The notes under the pieces were generated by a model. That model saw only the letters and a list, made by a program, of their open reading frames with translations, was not told where the DNA came from and did not search any database. From Methylohalomonas lacus (lineage in GTDB: Bacteria; Pseudomonadota; Gammaproteobacteria; Methylohalomonadales; Methylohalomonadaceae), in contig NZ_JANUCT010000006.1 in NCBI RefSeq assembly GCF_024808875.1, forward strand, positions 116,817 through 180,816: a stretch of DNA of 64,000 nt, written 5' to 3'. The position numbers and the translations under genes are program-made. Positions 61,811 through 64,000 of this stretch are shown piece by piece (the first letter of the stretch is position 1; each line of letters starts with the position of its first letter).

Positions 61811-62424
61811 GACAGGCGCGCCTCGATTTCTTTGATCGCTGCTTCGGTCATGATTACTTTTTCAAAACCGATCAGGCTGTAGGGATCGACCTCGGTGTGG
61901 TCAATCACGTCCACTTTGCGGATATTCCGCGACGCCAGGTACAGGTTTTCGTTCAGTTCATGCGTCACGATCAGGGCTTCGGGTGCGGACAGGCTGCTGA
62001 GCTTTTCGATCAGAGCCTTGGTCTTCGGCGAATCCACATTGATATCGTCAACGATAATCAGGCGCTCCTGACGTGCCAGTTCAGACAGAATCGACCGCAT
62101 CGCACCACGATACATCTTGCGGTTCACCTTCTGTTCATAGTCACGCGGCTTGCTGGCAAAGGTCCTGCCACCGCCGCGCCACAGCGGACTGCGAATGGTA
62201 CCTGCGCGCGCACGACCAGTGCCTTTCTGACGCCAGGGCTTGCGACCACCACCCCTGACTTCAGCACGCGTCTTCTGCTCGACCGTGCCCGAACGGGCCG
62301 CCGCCAGATAGGCAGTCAGAACCTGATGAATCAGCGGCTCGTTAAAGCCGGCCGCAAACACCGCGTCCTCTACCTTGACCTTGCCGGTGCTCTTGTTGCC
62401 CGATTTATGCAGCGTGAGTTCCAT
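61807..62424 (-). CDS. rplD: 50S ribosomal protein L4
   Basis: 205 residues; the tunnel loop [20 protein letters not shown] is diagnostic. In E. coli L4 also represses the S10 operon. Confidence 0.98.
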   Translation of the reverse strand: MELTLHKSGNKSTGKVKVEDAVFAAGFNEPLIHQVLTAYLAAARSGTVEQKTRAEVRGGGRKPWRQKGTGRARAGTIRSPLWRGGGRTFASKPRDYEQKVNRKMYRGAMRSILSELARQERLIIVDDINVDSPKTKALIEKLSSLSAPEALIVTHELNENLYLASRNIRKVDVIDHTEVDPYSLIGFEKVIMTEAAIKEIEARLS

Positions 62425-62447
62425 AATCGTTCCTTACTCGCTCTATA

Positions 62448-63116
62448 CTACTCGGCGGCCTGTGCCTGGGCCTTGTTGCGCATCTTGATGGCAGAACGAA
62501 CCAGCACTCGACCACCTTTTGCACCCGGCACGGCGCCACGGATCAACAGCAGGTTGCGCTCGGCATCGACACGCACGACTTCCAGACTTTGAATCGTACG
62601 GTTCTTGTTACCCATATGCCCGGCCATTTTCTTGCCCTTGAAGACCTTGCCCGGCGACTGGTTCTGGCCGATTGAGCCCGGCACGCGGTGTGACAGCGAG
62701 TTACCGTGGGTCTTGCGCTGCCCCTTGAAGTGGTGGCGCTTGATAGTACCGGCAAAGCCTTTACCTATCGTGGTGCCGGCCACATCAACTTTCTGACCTT
62801 CGCTAAACAGATCCAGCTTGATTTCACTGCCCGGCTGCAGGTCATCACCCTCGCCGTCCTCAAGCCGGAACTCGTGCAGACCTTCGCCCGCTTCCACCTC
62901 GGCCTTGGCAAACTCGCCAGCCTCCGGCTTGCTCAGACGATTGGCACGCTTACTGCCCCAGGTAACCTGCACGGCACGATAGCCGTCGGTCTCCGGGGTC
63001 ATGACACGGGTCACGCGGTTCGGCGCAATCTCGATAACGGTCACCGGAATGGAATCACCATTATCGGTGAAGATCCGGGTCATACCGCGCTTATGTCCAA
63101 TGATCCCTAAAGCCAT
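62448..63116 (-). CDS. rplC: 50S ribosomal protein L3
   Basis: 222 residues from the ATG at 63116 ([20 protein letters not shown]); the upstream in-frame ATG at 63131 adds five residues not seen in the family. [20 protein letters not shown] and the methylated-Gln region [20 protein letters not shown] are present. Confidence 0.97.
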   Translation of the reverse strand: MALGIIGHKRGMTRIFTDNGDSIPVTVIEIAPNRVTRVMTPETDGYRAVQVTWGSKRANRLSKPEAGEFAKAEVEAGEGLHEFRLEDGEGDDLQPGSEIKLDLFSEGQKVDVAGTTIGKGFAGTIKRHHFKGQRKTHGNSLSHRVPGSIGQNQSPGKVFKGKKMAGHMGNKNRTIQSLEVVRVDAERNLLLIRGAVPGAKGGRVLVRSAIKMRNKAQAQAAE

Positions 63117-63145
63117 GATCGTTCTATCCAATAAAAATACTTAAA

Positions 63146-63457
63146 TTAATTAAGCTTGATCTGGACATCCACACCGGCGGCCAGGTCGAGTTTCATCAAT
63201 GCATCAACGGTTTTATCCGTCGGATTGACTATATCCATCAAACGCTTGTGCGTACGCAGCTCGTACTGATCGCGGGCGTCCTTGTTCACGTGCGGAGAAA
63301 TCAGCACGGTGAAACGCTCCTTTTTCGTCGGCAACGGAATCGGTCCCTTGACCTGAGCGCCGGTACGGCGCGCGGTATCGACGATTTCCCGTGTCGACTG
63401 ATCGATCAGTCGATGATCGAACGCTTTCAAGCGTATGCGAATGACCTGTTCAGCCAT
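63146..63457 (-). CDS. rpsJ: 30S ribosomal protein S10
   Basis: 103 residues; [20 protein letters not shown] and [20 protein letters not shown] are conserved. Also NusE of the antitermination complex. Follows tuf as in most gammaproteobacteria. Confidence 0.98.
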   Translation of the reverse strand: MAEQVIRIRLKAFDHRLIDQSTREIVDTARRTGAQVKGPIPLPTKKERFTVLISPHVNKDARDQYELRTHKRLMDIVNPTDKTVDALMKLDLAAGVDVQIKLN

Positions 63458-63532
63458 GATCTAATGTCTCTGTTCGTAACTCGTTTCCGCGGCCAGTGCC
63501 CCATACGGGGACGAACTGTAGTCCGCGATTCT

Positions 63533-64000
63533 TTATTCGATAATCTTGCTGACGACACCGGCGCCGACGGTACGGCCGCCCTCGCGGATCGCGAAGCGCA
63601 GGCCCTCTTCCATCGCAATCGGCGCAATCAGCTTCACCGACATCTTCACGTTGTCGCCCGGCATCACCATCTCCGTGCCTTCCGGCAGCGTCACCGCGCC
63701 GGTCACGTCCGTCGTCCGGAAGTAGAACTGCGGCCGGTAGTTGTTGAAAAACGGCGTGTGACGGCCGCCTTCTTCCTTGCCCAGGATATACACCTCGCAC
63801 TCGAACTGCGTGTGCGGCGTGATCGAGCCCGGCTTGCACAGCACCTGACCACGGTCCACTTCGTCGCGTTTGGTGCCACGCAGCAGAACGCCCACGTTGT
63901 CACCCGCTTCGCCCTCGTCCAGCAGCTTGCGGAACATCTCCACACCCGTGCACGTGGTCTTGATCGTGTCCTTGATGCCGACAATCTCGATTTCTTCGCC
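63533..64000 (-). CDS. tuf: Elongation factor Tu, C-terminal part (truncated by window edge)
   Basis: The last 155 residues of EF-Tu, open to the window edge: domain 2 end with [20 protein letters not shown], then domain 3 with [38 protein letters not shown] and the terminal [14 protein letters not shown]. The GTPase domain lies outside. Codon use is strongly biased, as expected for a highly expressed gene. Confidence 0.98.
   Translation of the reverse strand, partial: GEEIEIVGIKDTIKTTCTGVEMFRKLLDEGEAGDNVGVLLRGTKRDEVDRGQVLCKPGSITPHTQFECEVYILGKEEGGRHTPFFNNYRPQFYFRTTDVTGAVTLPEGTEMVMPGDNVKMSVKLIAPIAMEEGLRFAIREGGRTVGAGVVSKIIE

Overview
The window is a chromosomal segment of a GC-rich gammaproteobacterium. 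The gene orders alaS-recX-recA, guaB-guaA-tadA, ybeD-lipB-lipA, mreBCD-mrdA-rodA-mltB-rlpA-dacA, gatCAB and the S10/spc/alpha ribosomal protein operon are all typical of that class. I would guess an environmental Chromatiales-like lineage, but nothing here fixes the genus. No rRNA, tRNA, CRISPR array or intact insertion sequence was seen.

Layout. 1-5019 (mostly minus strand): 5' part of alaS, then recX, recA, thpR, pncC and tadA, with one small secreted TPR gene on the plus strand. 5020-7177: a small accessory insertion between tadA and guaA, holding a frameshifted transglutaminase relic, a phasin-like gene, a GlsB/YeaQ-type membrane protein and a tiny acidic lipoprotein. 7178-13412: guaA and guaB, the divergent xseA, and a few envelope or unknown genes. 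13593-18198: a complete phosphite uptake and oxidation cluster (ptxABCDE). 18218-22315: an amino acid/sodium symporter, a peroxiredoxin and ybeD-lipB-lipA.

22555-35465 is the most accessory-looking part. It holds a four-gene peptide-ligase/protease cluster (circularly permuted ATP-grasp, alpha-E protein, zinc metallopeptidase, Anbu-type proteasome-like protease). After that come a DUF4389 membrane protein, a 1252-residue multidomain iron-sulfur flavoprotein, a protein with two cyclic-nucleotide-binding domains and an ABC exporter. Next is a 283-bp spacer full of repeats, then an isocitrate-dehydrogenase-like gene and a QueD-like gene that are co-directional with dat and dacA. This block separates ybeD-lipBA from dacA, genes that are neighbours in many gammaproteobacteria.

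35842-45199 is the elongasome/cell-wall cluster (minus strand). 45519-48926 is gatCAB, with an inverted-repeat element between gatA and gatB. 48923-49654 is a SAM hydroxide adenosyltransferase with a heptanucleotide array just upstream of its start. 49844-64000 is the S10-spc-alpha operon from the 3' part of tuf down to rplQ, ending in a clear terminator.

The main points of interest are the ptx cluster, the Anbu/ATP-grasp cluster, the giant flavoprotein, a QueD homologue lacking one zinc-ligand histidine, an IDH homologue with an altered coenzyme-site motif, an apparent AUC start codon for mreC, and dispersed heptanucleotide repeat arrays at gene borders.
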